A stretch of DNA of 64,000 bases from Punctularia strigosozonata HHB-11173 SS5 (GCF_000264995.1 NW_006767438.1:1068355-1132354); one strand, 5' to 3'. Shown: positions 22,106 to 34,900, numbered from the stretch's first letter. Numbers and translations are program-made. The notes: a model not told the origin generated them from the letters alone.

Positions 22106-23107
22106 TTACTGCGCGATCGCCACGTCCCGCACGTCCTTCCACTCGTCCAGATGCCGTATCACCGCCTCGGCCTTGGCTCGCACGTCCTGTGCCGCGTCCT
22201 CGCCCAGGATCAGCTGTCCGGGCCACGGCCGGTTGCGGGCGGCACCCTCGCCCCGCACGACGTCCGCGATCGCGTGTGCGGCGCGGAAAGGGTCGCCCGG
22301 CTCCTTGCCCGTGATCGAGTCCACCCACGCAAGCGCCGCCTGTCGTGTGCGGTCGTACGCCTCCGGTGAGGGCCGGCGCCGCTCGAGCACCTGCTTGTTG
22401 TTGAAGTTGGCCGTGCGCAGTCCTCCGGGCTCGACGAGCAGCATGCGCACGCCGAAAGGCGCGACTTCGACCGCCATCGTCTCGGTCAGTGCTGCGATCT
22501 ATATTTAGCCCACTGTCACGCGGCGGAACGAAGGCGGGAGCGACGTTACCTCGAAGAGCGGCTTTCGAAGAAGTGTAGGCAGCTATCATGGGCACGGATG
22601 TCCGCCATGCGGAGCGTGAGCCCACGTTCACGATGGTTCCGTCTCGTCGCGCCCGCATGTGCGGGAGGAAGGCGTTGGTAACGTTGATAACACCGAAGAC
22701 GTTCGTCTGGTACTGTTTCATGAAGCCTTCCGCTCTGCAACAGAGAAGTTTCAGGGTCAGTTTCACGACGTGCGGAGATGAAAGGGAGGAGGAGCAACGG
22801 ACCCAATCTCCTCGGCGATGCCGAAGGCACCGAAGCCGGCGTTGTTCACGACAACGTCGACGCGGCCGAATATCCGGATGGCCTCTTCGGCCTTCTTGTC
22901 GAGCACGGCGGGGCTGTCCGTCACGTCGAGCTGCATGATGTGGCAGCAGGGTGATTGTAGGTCGCGTATGGACGCGAGCGTTCGCGACGTCGCGATGACT
23001 TTGTCGCCGCGGGAGAGCGCGGAGTAGACGATCGCGCGACCGAGGCCAGACGAGGTGCCGGTGACGAACCACACCTTCTGGTCGCGCGGTGACAGGAGTG
23101 CGACCAT
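22106..23107 (-). CDS. Short-chain dehydrogenase/reductase
   Basis: Exons 23107-22803, 22734-22550 and 22491-22106 give 291 residues. Classical SDR features are in order: the nucleotide-binding TGTSSGLG near the N-terminus, LDVTD, NNAGFG, the catalytic Ser within VNVGSRSAW, the catalytic Tyr and Lys in YTSSKAAL, and VEPGGLRT. The first intron uses a weak GTCCGT donor, but it is the only site that keeps the coenzyme and active-site blocks in frame. The 3' site of the second intron is GCAG just after an upstream ATAG that would break the frame. The C-terminal extension (WVDSITGKEPGDPFRAAHAI) resembles SDRs annotated as oxidoreductases of unknown substrate. Confidence 0.9.
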
Positions 23108-24332
23108 GGTGTATAGATCTGACTGGGGGTGCGCTGGAAGCTCGGGGAGGAGGAAAGAAGATACGATTGTATGTCTGCTTCCGTCTCATCGCGCCGAGCC
23201 TATATACCTAGCCTAGGCGTTCCGACGTGTGGTGGCAGTGGTCATTTTGCGATGGGGATCTAGGGGCAGATGCGGCTGTGGCTGGCAGGACACTGCCTCC
23301 GCCCAAAGAGTCACAAAAGAGCGTGGGTGTTGTCGGGGCGCATCCGTTTCCGCGCTTATGGATGGCGTTTACAGTTCGTAACTCCCGACGAGACCGGGAG
23401 CGCGTAGGGTTGAGGTCAGCCCATGCCGTTGTCCTTGTACGCAATACCCAACGGGTGTATCTGCCACAAACGTCTAAAGGGGTCGATTCCATCGGGATTT
23501 TTGCCCCAGATCGAGCGAGCATGTTGGATGAGCGGTGCGCAATCCACCACGGCTATCATCGCAGCAGACAGAGGGATGCAGAGTCGGTGCCTCGGGTGCC
23601 AGCAACGCGCAGCCGCACGTGAGTCGAACACGAGCACGTCATTACTTTTTTGGGCCTCCTCGATGGCTGTAGTGAGTCGAGGATGTGTCAAGCTTGGCTG
23701 ACTACTGGCTTGATCACGATGCGGTGCGTGCGAGGAGGCCAAGGTGAAGCAACGGACGAACGGGAGCTTCATCTTTTGGCTTGTACTCGAAGGCCGCGAA
23801 GCCCTACGGAGATATCCGATACGCGGCCTTCTAGATTTTGAACGTTTCATCATTACAAGGTACGAGTACTGCACCATCGGCGCCTCTCTCGCATTTTCGG
23901 TCCGAATGCGAACTGCTAGACATAGCTTAGAACATAGCGTGCGAATGATATAGCGCTCAAGCAGTAATATTAGGTGGTGCGGCGAAGCACTTGAGATACA
24001 GGACAGATAGACGTGTGAGCGGTCATCATAGCTTCACGAAGCGTAGCATCAGCAAGTCGCAGTTGACTCAGCTCAACCCACCCATCTCCTGCTGAATCAT
24101 ACCAGAATACCGACGAAACACACCCACATAGACATCCCTAAATGAAGATGCCGACAGATGATCACGGCCAACCAAGCTGTCCCAGATCTCCATTCAAACG
24201 TACGACTCCGGGCAGATGATCAAGTCGAGAAACATCGAACATCTCACTACGCGTCTATTATCAACAGCAAGAACAAGAATATATACCACGGACGCGGACC
24301 ACATCAGCAGGCCGGGAAAACCAACATCGGCT
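23108..24332. other. Intergenic, no secure gene
   Basis: Promoter side of the SDR gene plus about 1 kb without recognisable coding blocks. The longest frame (23416-23877 minus, 153 residues) has no domain that I recognise. Confidence 0.4.
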
Positions 24333-25414
24333 TCACGCCTTCGCCGCTTTGAGCTGCGCCCGAGTCGGCAACAACCCCGGCACAGTGAACAAGCACAACG
24401 CCAGGTATTCCGTCAGGGCTGCGAGGGGATACCAGATCGCCTCCCTGTTCTGGGTTTTGAAATCGTGAGAGGTGCCGGCGAAGAACGCTTCGCGCGCCAG
24501 GAACAGCGTGGCGATGACGGCGAGGATATGTATATCGTATCGCGCGCCCAGGCGCGTCGCGTCGAGATCCTGCCCTAGATCCGGCTGCTGCGACGTAGGC
24601 ACGCGCAGCCCGGAGCCTGTGTATGTCATAGCAAAACCATAGGCGAATATTCCGTGTGAGAGCGCGAACTTGGAGAGGGATTTTTGGTGACTCACGTTGG
24701 GAGTTCATGGCGCCGATGGCAAGCAGGACGGCGTGGATAGCGAGCAGGATGGTGACCACGAGGAAGATGTAGACGCTCGCTTCCCGAAGCGTCTGGCCTC
24801 GGGACCGTGTGTTGGCGTCTGTGCTCGTAGACTCGATCGCGCCGGTGATACCAAGGCCGAGGGCAGCTAGCAGGATGATATGGACCACACGGCGTTGGCG
24901 GATGATGAAGGTGAGGATGCTGAACGGTCCCTCCGGCTGTGCGGAGACGCCGCCGCGGATGTTCTCCCTGTTGTCCGAGTATGAACAATCCTGTCCCATC
25001 TCGGTTTCGACGGAGGACGCGACGTACCGATCGATCACGAGAGAGTACGCGCTGTTCAGCACCCAGTAAAAGCCCGCGTTGTACAATACGCTGTAGGCGA
25101 TGAACAGAGACTCGTTTTCGCCGGCAGACGTAGAGCCCGCCAGAACAGCCCTAAGGATGAACGCCACTATCCGAACTGAATACCGGACAAGAGGCACGTT
25201 CAGTTTTGAGTTTCAGTTTACGTCCGGCGCCGAGGATTCTCCGGGCGTGCGACGAACCTTGGCAGAAAAGCGTCAGGACGATCCGCGTCCATGTCCAGCC
25301 CCGGAGCACTTTGACGAAAAAGACGAGAAGCAAGGGCGCATACAGGACCGCGAAGACGACGGCGGCCGCGATGCTGTGGATCTCCAGGATTTTCGCGAAA
25401 TTGGTCGGCGCCAT
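24333..25414 (-). CDS. Seven-transmembrane integral membrane protein (DUF7702/RTA1-like)
   Basis: Multi-exon gene starting at 25414 and ending at 24333. Hydrophobic segments follow each other: IAAAVVFAVLYAPLLLVFFV, then VRIVAFILRAVL, SLFIAYSVLYNAGFYWVLN, HIILLAALGLGITGA, ASVYIFLVVTILLAIHAVLL, a segment at DIHILAVIATLFLAREAFF and ALTEYLALCLFTVPG. This is consistent with seven membrane helices. The motif ALxLFCQ...VRIVAFILR, followed by a TM bundle with an Asp/Glu-poor core, is typical of fungal families related to RTA1 or DUF7702. The function is unknown. Introns fall near 25250, 25050, 24985 and 24695. Confidence 0.72.
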
Positions 25415-26105
25415 GTCTGTCGTCTGCGGTCGGGACGGCGTCGAGTTCGAAGACGTTGAGCGAAGATTTTTGCTAGTTTTATGGGTCGTGTGTGACCTTC
25501 ATCTTGAACGGAAGCCGCAGCAGCTGGCACGTAATGCCATCAAGTCGCAGATCTTGACTTCAGCCGTTGGGGGTTCTATGCGACGGCAGAACTTGAATGA
25601 AGCGCAGACTCGGATTGATGGTGGCTCCGTGGGACGAGGATTTATGCTAGCCAGCGATGGAAGGAGGGTTGTAGGCAGAATGTTATGGTTGTGCTGTGCT
25701 CCTAGCCGTATATAGAATCTTTCTCCGTTAAGCTAGGCAAGATCTACTGCAGCGCCAGGCCATAGTAGACTCGGTCAAGCGTACGCGCGATTTGGACGGA
25801 GAAACGGCAAAACATCGAGAGACACATACAGCAGCGACGTACTGCGCGCGCCTGCGCCGCCACCGACGACGGGAAATCTGATACTGAGCCGCAGCCATCG
25901 AAACAGGAGGATGGGCCGATGAGGATCGGCGTGATGTTGCATCCGCAGAGGCCCAAAATAACACACATCTAACCCAAGCTTGGGGTTACTAAGTTGTGTA
26001 CGTGTTTCGACAGCTAGCGATTACAGCGTGTAGGTATGTATGGTAAGGGTTCGCGTAGAATCATAATATGTCGATGAGGCCAACCTTCTAGGTGGAAGGC
26101 GTCGA
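25415..26105. other. Intergenic, no gene seen
   Basis: Three overlapping minus-strand frames near 25728-25968 are shadows of one another, with no conserved block. Confidence 0.45.
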
Positions 26106-28202
26106 TCAATCCTTTATACGTTGTTTGGCTTCCTCCAAGAACTCCTCGAACGCCGTGACGAACCCCTCTGTCAACTCTCGCGCGATGCCCTCGTACCGAG
26201 CCGTCTTATCCGCCGTCACCGTCCATACCAGATGCCCGTCGTACGAGATCATACCGATCCCGAGCGTGCCCTTGCCCGCCTGCGGCGGGCTCGCCGTCCA
26301 CCTCAGGATCCGCGCGCCCTCGACGTCGATCGCGCCCGGCGGGCCGGGCACGTTCGTGAGCACGCCGTGCACGGACTCGAGCGCGGCGTCGACGAGCTTC
26401 AGCCGGCTCGGCGCCGGGAACAGCACCGGCGCGCGGTACGCCCACGCGAGCAGCTTGAAGCAGACGCGCGGCCAGAAGGACGTCTTGAGCTTGCGCATCT
26501 CGTCGTGCGCGGCGTCGATCAGGACCTGGGTCGACGCCCGCCCGCGGTGATGCCGGAAGTAGGCGATCATGCCCGAGGTGAAGTTGCCCATCCCGGGGTC
26601 GTCGGGGGTGCGGATCGAGATCGGGATGAACAGCGCCACGCTGATAGGCGAGGGGGGGAGAGAAAGAGAAAGAAAGGAACGCGTTCAGATCGGCCTCTTT
26701 CATCCCGCCGCACAGAGCGGAAGGAAGGGGGAGCGAGATTGAGTATGGTTGCTTACCGTGAATCGCTCGTCTGGCCGACGCGTTCGAAGTACCGCCACAG
26801 CGTCTTCGCGACGACCGCGCACATCACGTCGTTCAGCGTGATCTTCCGCTTTTTCGAGCCGAACGCCTTCTGGACGAGCTTGATGTCCGCGAGGCCGACC
26901 GCGTCGGAGAACGAGAACTCCTTTTCGTACGGGCGCGCCCCCTCGTATCGCAGCGCGCGCCGGCGGAAGGTGAGGAAGGCGATCCCGGCCCTCAGACCGG
27001 CGAGCGTGCCGTAGATGAGCGCGATGAGAACGAAGACGGCGTGCAGGGCGTAGAAGAGGCACGCGACGACGAGGCTCGGAACGTATGGGTCTAGGGGCTT
27101 GATCGCGCTGGACGCGGCCGGGAAAGGTATATCGGACAGCTTGGCGCGCCCGGTCTTGACGGCGTGGGCTTGGGCGTTTACCTGATGCGCGTGCCCGTTC
27201 ATCTGCTCTTGTTTCTTCTCCACCATCTTGCGCGCCGAGGTCGTGGTCAGCTGCGATATGACGAATCCCTGACCATCCGCTAAAGCTGCCGACGAGAGCG
27301 AGGTATCAGATATGCGCGGTCCCAAGGTCGACAACCATCGGGGGAACACGCACTATGATGGGCTCGCGACATCATCGCGGACTTCGCGCCGGTGCCATCA
27401 TGATAGTTGCGCAGCACCTTGACTTCCCACAACGCCTGGGTAGAGCTTCAGTTCAACAAGACCGTACGGAGAGGGAGTGGGCGTGGCGCAGGAGGTAAAG
27501 TATTCGGACCTTGCTCAGATCCCAGCCCCTCGCTATGAATTCCGCCATGTGGTCTTCGAGCTCGCGCTTCCCATTCGCGCCGTCCGGCATCGTCTCCACC
27601 GAAAAGTGGTCGCGGATATCGTATCCCTCGTAGTCCCGGAGTACCGCGGTGTGGAACCGCCGGTGCAGGCCGGAGGGGCGCCGGCGGTAGGACGGGAAGC
27701 GACGCGCCATGTCTTCCCAGTGCTCGATCAGCTTGTCCACGTCCACGTCCTCCTCGAACGTCGATATAGACGCGCTGCGGGAAGGGGAAAAGCATTCAGC
27801 CTCTCAATTATGCGCGTAACGACCGGAAACCGGTGAAAGGAGGGGGGGGGGCGAAAATTGCGTCGGAATTTGCCCGAGATCCACACACTCACCATACCGG
27901 GTTGAAATCGCTCCCTTCGTCGAGCAGAAGCCACATGTTGTCGATTCCGGGCAGCATGTTCCTGGAAAAAAGAACAAGCCCCCGAACCGGGTCGGTCAGC
28001 GTAAAAAAGGGAAGGAGAGAGACTCGGGAAGAAGAAGTATGACAAAGGGGGGGGGGACGTACTTCTGGTAGTCCAACTCCGCTTCTAACCACCGGCCGAC
28101 GCTTCCGCCCCAGGGATGTTTCTGCACCGCGTTCTCGTCGAGGTGCACGCGCCTGCGGACTTCGCCCATCGACTGGGACAGTCTCCGGGTCGCGCTCGCC
28201 AT
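26106..28202 (-). CDS. WS/DGAT-like wax ester/triacylglycerol acyltransferase
   Basis: Multi-exon gene from ATG at 28202 to stop at 26106. N-terminal blocks are MLPGIDNMWLLLDE, then DKLIEHWEDMARRFPSYRRR, then DYDIRDHF-like sequence and LSK/ALWEVKVLRNYHDG. The acyltransferase catalytic motif is assembled across an intron as HHTLADG, the HHxxxDG form. It is followed by one strong membrane segment (LVVACLFYALHAVFVLIALIYG). Next come KITLNDVMCAVVAKTLWRYF and the C-terminal WS/DGAT domain (IPISIRTPDDPGMGNF, then GVLTNVPGPPG and LGIGMISYDGHLVW). It would esterify fatty acyl-CoA to alcohols or diacylglycerol at the ER. The intron between LSK and the ALWEV block and the 3' site before TLADG are inferred from conserved residues. 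Confidence 0.86.
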
Positions 28203-29247
28203 GCTGGTGGTAAGAACGGGCGATGGATATAGGCTGGTGGGTAGTTTGACGACGTCACGCCCTGCGGATGATGATGATGTTCGCTTGGTGACTTTTACAG
28301 AGGGGATCCAGCGCTCTGGCGATTCTTGTGCGCTGGGCGTACCTCGTATGGATGTAGGTCCGCCTATACGGAGACAGAGATAGCGCTTCGATGGTCCCTT
28401 GCCGAAGTTACCCAGTATCGTAGAATAATGGCAGTCGGTATGCTAGGATGTTACAGCGTTCCAGACTGGCACTCTGGCATCGTGTTGTTGCTTCGTCGTA
28501 TAGAGCAGAAGAAGAAAGGCACGTTTGAATCGAGGGGGCATGACGCAACGTGTGCACTCGACCTCGTGCGCGCGTCTTCCCGGCCAACTCCCGGCGCGCG
28601 CCGCTCACACGTGAAATCGATATCCCTGTCGGACGCAAAACACCAAAAACATCCATCGTGGAGAAAAGTTGGAGAAAAAAAAGCAACTGTACATTGCGGT
28701 TATGATACAAATGGGAGGGGGGTTGTGGTTTACATAATGGATTAATCGTAAAAAAAACGGGGAGGTCGTTGCGGTTCGTTATGCGTGCAACGAAAGGCAG
28801 GCGCTACGTGAGGGAAAGCAAAAAAAAAAAACAGCAAAGGCGAAAGGAAGATGATACGGCCAAACAAAAAAAAGTTGGACGAAACAACCCGACAAAGACA
28901 GATATCCCACAACTGGGACGACCCCTTTAAAAAGCGGACAGGAAAGAGAGAGAACGTGGAGCCTAGAGGAAGGGGAAGGGGGAGGAGGGGGAGTAAGACG
29001 GCGTGGTCAGACGTTGGTTCCGCGGCGGGACGCACATGAAGGAGGCGATCGGCGACCCGTGCGAGTGCGGGGTCCAGCGTCGCCTTTTTAGGGCAAACGC
29101 TATAGATGTAGTCTGTACACGGGGGGGAAAAAATCGCAAAAAAAGGGGCGCGTTAAAATCCGGCTTTTTTCGGTTGGCAGATCAAGGACGGGGACGATGG
29201 GAGCGGGGGAGGGGGGAGGGGATCGAGGAGGGGATCGAGGAGGGGGC
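28203..29247. other. Intergenic, A-rich runs
   Basis: Between the acyltransferase start and the G-alpha 3' end. It contains poly-A runs at about 28819-28830 and 28866-28872 and GA-rich repeats near 28970-29000 and 29200-29245. No gene was seen. Confidence 0.45.
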
Positions 29248-31932
29248 TCATAGTAACCTTGATTGCTTGAGATGCTGCCGCACGACCATATCGCGCACGC
29301 TCGCGAGTATGCCGGACGTCGTGACCGTGTCCTGGAACGAGTTGCGCGATGAGATGTCTCGTTCACGCGAACGCCGACAACAAGAGCAGCGGTGGTGGGG
29401 CGGTTGGGCGACGTACCGTGACCGACGTGCAGAACCCGTAAAACTTGCGCGGGCAAGGGGAATGTTCCCGCTGTATCGCGCTAAACTTGCTCCGGAAATC
29501 TGGGAGGGGGGGGGGGGGGCGCGTCGACGGAACGTGTAACGTCAGCGTCTCTCACACCGCTCTCGACCAAAAAAAAGGGGGAAGAATGGAGGAACACGCA
29601 CATTTCGACACGGTCTCGACGTCGTTCGCCCGGTCGCCGTAGGAGCGGACGTACTTGGCGAGCCGGATGCCCGAATTGAGCTTGCGCTCGAGGATGTCGC
29701 ACTTGTTCAGGAACAAGACGAGGTCCACGTTCGCGAGCAGCTTGTTCGAGCAGACCGCCTTCCAGAGCAGCACGCTGTCCTCCTGTATCAAGCGCGTTCC
29801 CGACGTCAGCGGCGGATAACGAACACTTCTCTGGCCCCTTGGCCCGGTGATCCGGGAAAAAAAAGGGGGTGGGGGCCCTAGAGGCCGCAACAAGTAAAAG
29901 AAAAGGGAGATGGCCAGAGCTTTGATCTCCGAGCGCGGTATGGGCGCCGGGGGTGGAGATTGGGTTTCAAAGCTACGACGGGTTGGACCGAACTCGGAGA
30001 TTACGCGGCGTCCCATCATAGCAGAAAGGACCCCGGGGGGGGGGGGGGGTTGGCCCTGATGAGCTTGCGCCGTCGGCGCGCCCAAAAAACGCGCACACGC
30101 ATATCATCAAGACGGGAACATGCGATGCAACTCACCAGGCGGTTCACGCTTCGATCCTCCACCAGCACCTGATCGAACCCGGATATCGGCGCGAGGAAGA
30201 TGATCGCGTCCACTGGCGACGGAAAAGGCAATCGAGGTGCGAGTTAGTCAGAAGAGCGCCAGGCACCGTCGTGACGCAAATAGAATAGCGGAAGCAGTTC
30301 GCGGCGCGCCAAAAAAGGATTGGGGGGAGGTAAGGAAGAAAATAAAAGAGAGAGAAAGGGAAAGGGAAGACCCCGGTCTAGATCTCGATAAGGGGTGGTA
30401 AAAAAGGGCGAAGGCCAACTCACCGTTGTCGAAGAACGGGACCCACGTCTCTGCACGCGCGGGGAAAGAGAAAGCCGCGTCATCAGTTCATCGTCCCGCG
30501 CGCTCGAAGGCAGAGAAAGAGAACAAGGGGCGATAACGGCCACTCACGACGCTGCGAAAAGGAGAGCGGAGGAACAGAAACGGGAAGGCGAGGTCCGTCA
30601 GCGTGGTGGCTAAGGCACCGAAAGGCAAAGCCGCGTACCTGCGACCTAGACCCCCCGACATCGATTATCCGCCATTCGGTCCCACTCTCCCGACCGGCCG
30701 ACGCCTCCATCTCGAATTTGTATTCGGATACGCCCACGGTCTTTAGACGGGCTCTGAGCACGTCGTCTGCGCCCCGAGGATGTGGTTTCGCGGGTTGAGA
30801 GACGTAGTGACACGGATGGAGGCGATGTTTGGGCTCACCATCGGTAGGCGTATACTTGGGATCTGTCACGCGCGCGAGGTCATTGAGGAAGCTAGAATGA
30901 GAGGATGGGTGAGGGTCAGAGGCACGCAATGCTGGAGAAAACAGTGAACGAGCTCACAAGCCTGGCGACTCCTCCAGTCGCAGCTTCCGACGGCGCAAGA
31001 GCGCCCGCACGGTGGTGTTATTCCACAGCTCGATCATGTCGTCCCGACACGAATGCAGGATATCCGTCACCTCCTCCATCGACCCGGGCCCGCGCTGCGC
31101 CGCCGCGTGCTCCTTCCCCTTCCCGTTCGCCAGCGCGCCCTTCCACTTCGTCGTCGGCCGCACGAACACCTCCTGCGTCCGCCACGGATGGTCCGCGCCG
31201 CCGTGCCCGTGCCCGGGCGCGTAGCCGTTCCCGAGCCGGGTCGCCTCCTCCTCGTTGGGCGGGACGAGCTTCGCGATGAGGATCGCCTCGACGTGCCGGA
31301 GGGCGAGCAGCCGGAGCTGGAACGCGTCCAGCTCGTCCGTCACGTCCAGCTGGCCGTCCGAGTCGCTCTCGTCGTCGCTGTGCACGCGCGTCCGGCCCCG
31401 CCGCGCGTCCGTGAGCGCTTCGAGGATGGTGCGCACGGAACGGACGAGGTTGAGCTGGATGACGGCGCGCCAGAGGATGCGCTCCTCCCGGAAGGCGTTC
31501 GGGGTGTACAGCCGCTGAAACTCTGGTGATTTTTTTCCGTATCATAAGTCAGCGCGCGAGGAACACAGAGCGAGAAAGATAGATACGGAGGGACGTACGT
31601 CGGAGGGTGGTCGACTTGCCTGCGGGGACGCGAGGAAAAAAAAAACGTGTTGGTGAGACATTGCGCGCTCGGCGGCGAGAGGGGCAGATAGAGAGAACGC
31701 GGAGCGACGCACCGGACTCGCTCTGGCCGAGGAGCAAGACCCTGACCGGTTTCCGCTTCTTCTCCCTCTGCTTTTCGGCGCGTATGCTCTCGTCAATGGC
31801 CTGGCTGATCCGCTTCGCCTCCTCCTCCTGCTGCACCCGCCGCTGCCGCTGCTCCGGCGTCTCGTCCGCCGGCGGCTTCAACACGTCCTCGAACGGATCT
31901 GACTGCTGCGCCGACTCCTTGCGCTCCGACAT
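29248..31932 (-). CDS. Divergent heterotrimeric G-protein alpha subunit
   Basis: Membrane-associated GTP-binding signalling subunit. The start is at 31932 (MSERKESAQQSD). The P-loop is GQSESGKST, completed by TTLRQFQRLY across introns. The all-helical domain is enlarged and carries acidic (DDESDSDGQ) and His/Gly-rich inserts. Switch I is RLKTVGVSEY; switch II is DVGGSRSQRQTWVPFFDN. The guanine-specificity motif is LFLNKCDIL, with TSVTDTVTT in place of the TCAT block. The C-terminus SVRDMVVRQHLKQSRLL ends at stop 29248. Relative to canonical subunits (~355 residues) it is clearly longer. The catalytic Gln of DVGGQ is Ser, and no N-terminal MGC lipidation motif is present. A 4-nt micro-exon at 30548-30551 is needed. 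This resembles the non-canonical G-alpha class expanded in basidiomycetes. Confidence 0.9.
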
Positions 31933-34900
31933 CGGGGTTGGCGCCTCCGGTGGGAGAGGGAACGACCAGAGGGGGGGAGGGGCGTAACGGAAGAAAAGGA
32001 ACGGGGGGCGGGGTTGGAGATGGAGAGAGGGCCCGGAAAAGGCGAACCCAGGAATACCGATCAGGGTTCGGCCCAGCTTGATCAAGACCCGCGCGGTTAC
32101 ATATCGGCATGAGGGCGGGAACCGTTCGCCATTTGTGTTAGGTCGGGGCGGTCGCCTCCTCGCCCCCCCCCCCCTCCTCGCCCCCCCCCCTCTGAGTTTG
32201 CCTGCTCCGGCAAAAGTCTATATCCGGCCTGAACTCGTGCCCGCCCTTCGGTGCCTGCCCTTCGCTCTTTTGTCTCCATCCCGAAGCTCCACGAGAACCT
32301 GGCGCGCGAGGCGGCAGGTCCCTGATCGGCAAGGCACCATCTACCGCACGCACCACTATATAGCTCCCCCGACGGGCATGCCTCTCTTGATCTCTGGAGT
32401 CTCTGGGACAACGTCGCCGCCATCTACAGCTCGGTGGAGTTTCTTGACGAACGCACATCGGCGGCGTCCCTGGTATACGCGGAAAGGGCCCTTCTGCGAA
32501 ACACTCGGGACAGCCGCGCCCGCCGGGATCCTTTCGCGCCCAGTTTTCAAGTTTGGCTTGATCGCGCCCGGATCTCCCGCATGGACGGCCCATCCGGATG
32601 CGCATCAGAAAAAACACAGTATGTAGTAACCAACGAGACAGACGGGCGGGCCCGCGTCTCCTTCCCTTCTCCATCCCCCCGCCCCGCCCCCCACACACGA
32701 GGCGCGCGATGGGCATGGCGCGGATAGGGCCAGCGCTCACCGCCCAGCTGGGCTTTTACCGACCGCATGGCGCGAATTTTTACCCCTGGACGACGGCCTC
32801 ACAATCTTTGCTTCGCTTCGCCCCGGTGGGGGGAACTGTGGCTGCTCTTCGAGCGCGGCCGCGGAGCCCGGAGGGTCTCAGGATACTGTAACAACCCGTC
32901 CTCGCGCAGCTGCGTCGCAACTCGCGACTGCGTGCCCCTGGGAAACGGGCAACGTGCAGGGGCTGTTATGTAACGCATGGCGCTCGCCACGAATTTGACG
33001 GCGTGTGCGCGTTCGACTCTCCGGGAACCCGTCTGATTTCTTTCAGCAACTTCTTGCCCCATAGGGCCCGTACATCAACGTTATTCCACGCAAACGAGAC
33101 TGGCGCGCCGGAGCGTGCAGCCCGAGGTACAGTCGACACCGCCAGGGGCGTGGTAGGGGGGGAAGGCAGTTCTTCCATTCGGCCTCCCCGTCTTCCATAA
33201 CGGCAATCTCCCCCTTCTCGGAGATGGGCGGTGAGTTATAAAAGAGAGCAGCAGCAGCAGCAGCAGATGACACGTGTGAACATCGCGCGCGCTGGCGCCG
33301 AGAACCCTGATAACGCCATAGGAAGTGCAATCACGAGGAACGATCAGGCGCAGAAGTGTATGTGTGTGTGTGTGTAGAGTGGCACGACAAACGTTTCGTG
33401 GGTTCAGGTCTAAGTTCGTACGCGACTCTGAGGCGATAAGGGTCAAAGTAAGTACTTTTTATCGCAGAAGGAAAATCACGATGCGACGACCGGGGCGCAA
33501 AGGCACGACGCGATCGATCAATGACGAAGTGTGGGGCGGCTTCGTGGCACGGGCACGGAGAGGAAGCAAAGCGGCGTCTATACAAGCTTACTCGAACGAG
33601 GATACAAACATAGTTCCGGCAAGGATGACTCGTCTGATCTCCGACGGACATCAGACTGGGAGCTTCAGGGGAGAGGTGGCAACCCTAACTGCGGCCGCAG
33701 GAGGGGAACGTCCCGTGTATGTACGTCTTACCTTGGTCATGATGACCGGGCGGTTGGAAGATCAAGCAGCACCTTCTTACCCGGCAGTCTGGCAAAATTT
33801 ACCCTGGCGGACTCCTTCATCGGCGATGAAGTAGGTAGCTTGTGCAATCTGTCGTCTATGAGCGACAGAACGAGATCAAGGCCTTCCGCGGTGCCTGCGA
33901 TTCTGAGTTCGTAATAGACATGAATACCACACGCTCTGCCAAGTTACCACACGCTGCTCGTGTCCGCGCACGTCTGTTGGGCGGCCGGCTTCAGTCGGGA
34001 TCCACCCAGAGGATCGCACACTCCTAGACGTTACTGACGTACACTTACTCACCGTAGCGGAACTTATGCCCCGCCGCGGACACCTTCGTAATAATCAAGG
34101 GAACCCGAAAAGGATGGACGAGAGAAAGTAGTATATCTCGCATGCACGGCGCATTGCAGGGCACCGCGCAGAGAATGCCGGGATGTTCATCTGACACCGA
34201 GAGAAGTTGGGAACTAAGGTTATGGTGCGAGCGGATAGATACGTCTTGGGGGCGATGGCCAGGAACAAGGATGTATTTGCTGTTACAACAACGTAAACCG
34301 CTCCCCGATGGGAGACCGGAGATGCTCCGGGTATGGAAGGTTACTCGACCCAAGATGCGAAAATCAAGAACACAGTGCGCACATTCGTCACCATGAGATA
34401 GAGTGTCGTCGTGATAATCGGGGGCAAGTCCGCCGGGTCGTCTTGTTCTGATCGCAGGAAAATAGGTCATTCTCGAGCCAGCATCTTGCTGATAAAAGAT
34501 TGACAGATGGTGATCGAACGCGGGTTCGTTCGCTTGCGAAACGGTCGTACTGGAAGCTATAAGCTCAGAAATAGAGCTTGTTGCACGCGTACTTGGACAG
34601 GGAGTATCTCACCTCTGTACGCGGCCCGCCTGGGCAATATCAAGCCAAGACATCTGCCTGGACACTCATCTTGGTCGCAGCCGCGTTAACGGTCCATGCA
34701 ATGCCACGACGTCGCATACATTGGCCGGTTTCACCGTACTTAGACGTCTTGGTCTCCTCATGAAATCGGCTCACTTATCGTGTCCAACGTCAAGATGACG
34801 AACCCGGGCATGATCTCTATGCCGATATCAGCCTCGGAAGTGGGGAGATATACATAAGTCTCGGGCGTCACGGTGTTGATTCGGAGGGAATTGTACATAC

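Noticed and set aside
31018-31545. Large GC-rich frames across the G-alpha helical domain
   Set aside because: Both are in other frames of exons whose sense translation matches G-alpha; composition is Arg/Ala/Pro-rich shadow type.
32138-32740. 200-residue minus-strand frame upstream of G-alpha
   Set aside because: Gly/Arg/Pro-rich with poly-C tracts, no conserved block, and overlapping frames open on both strands.
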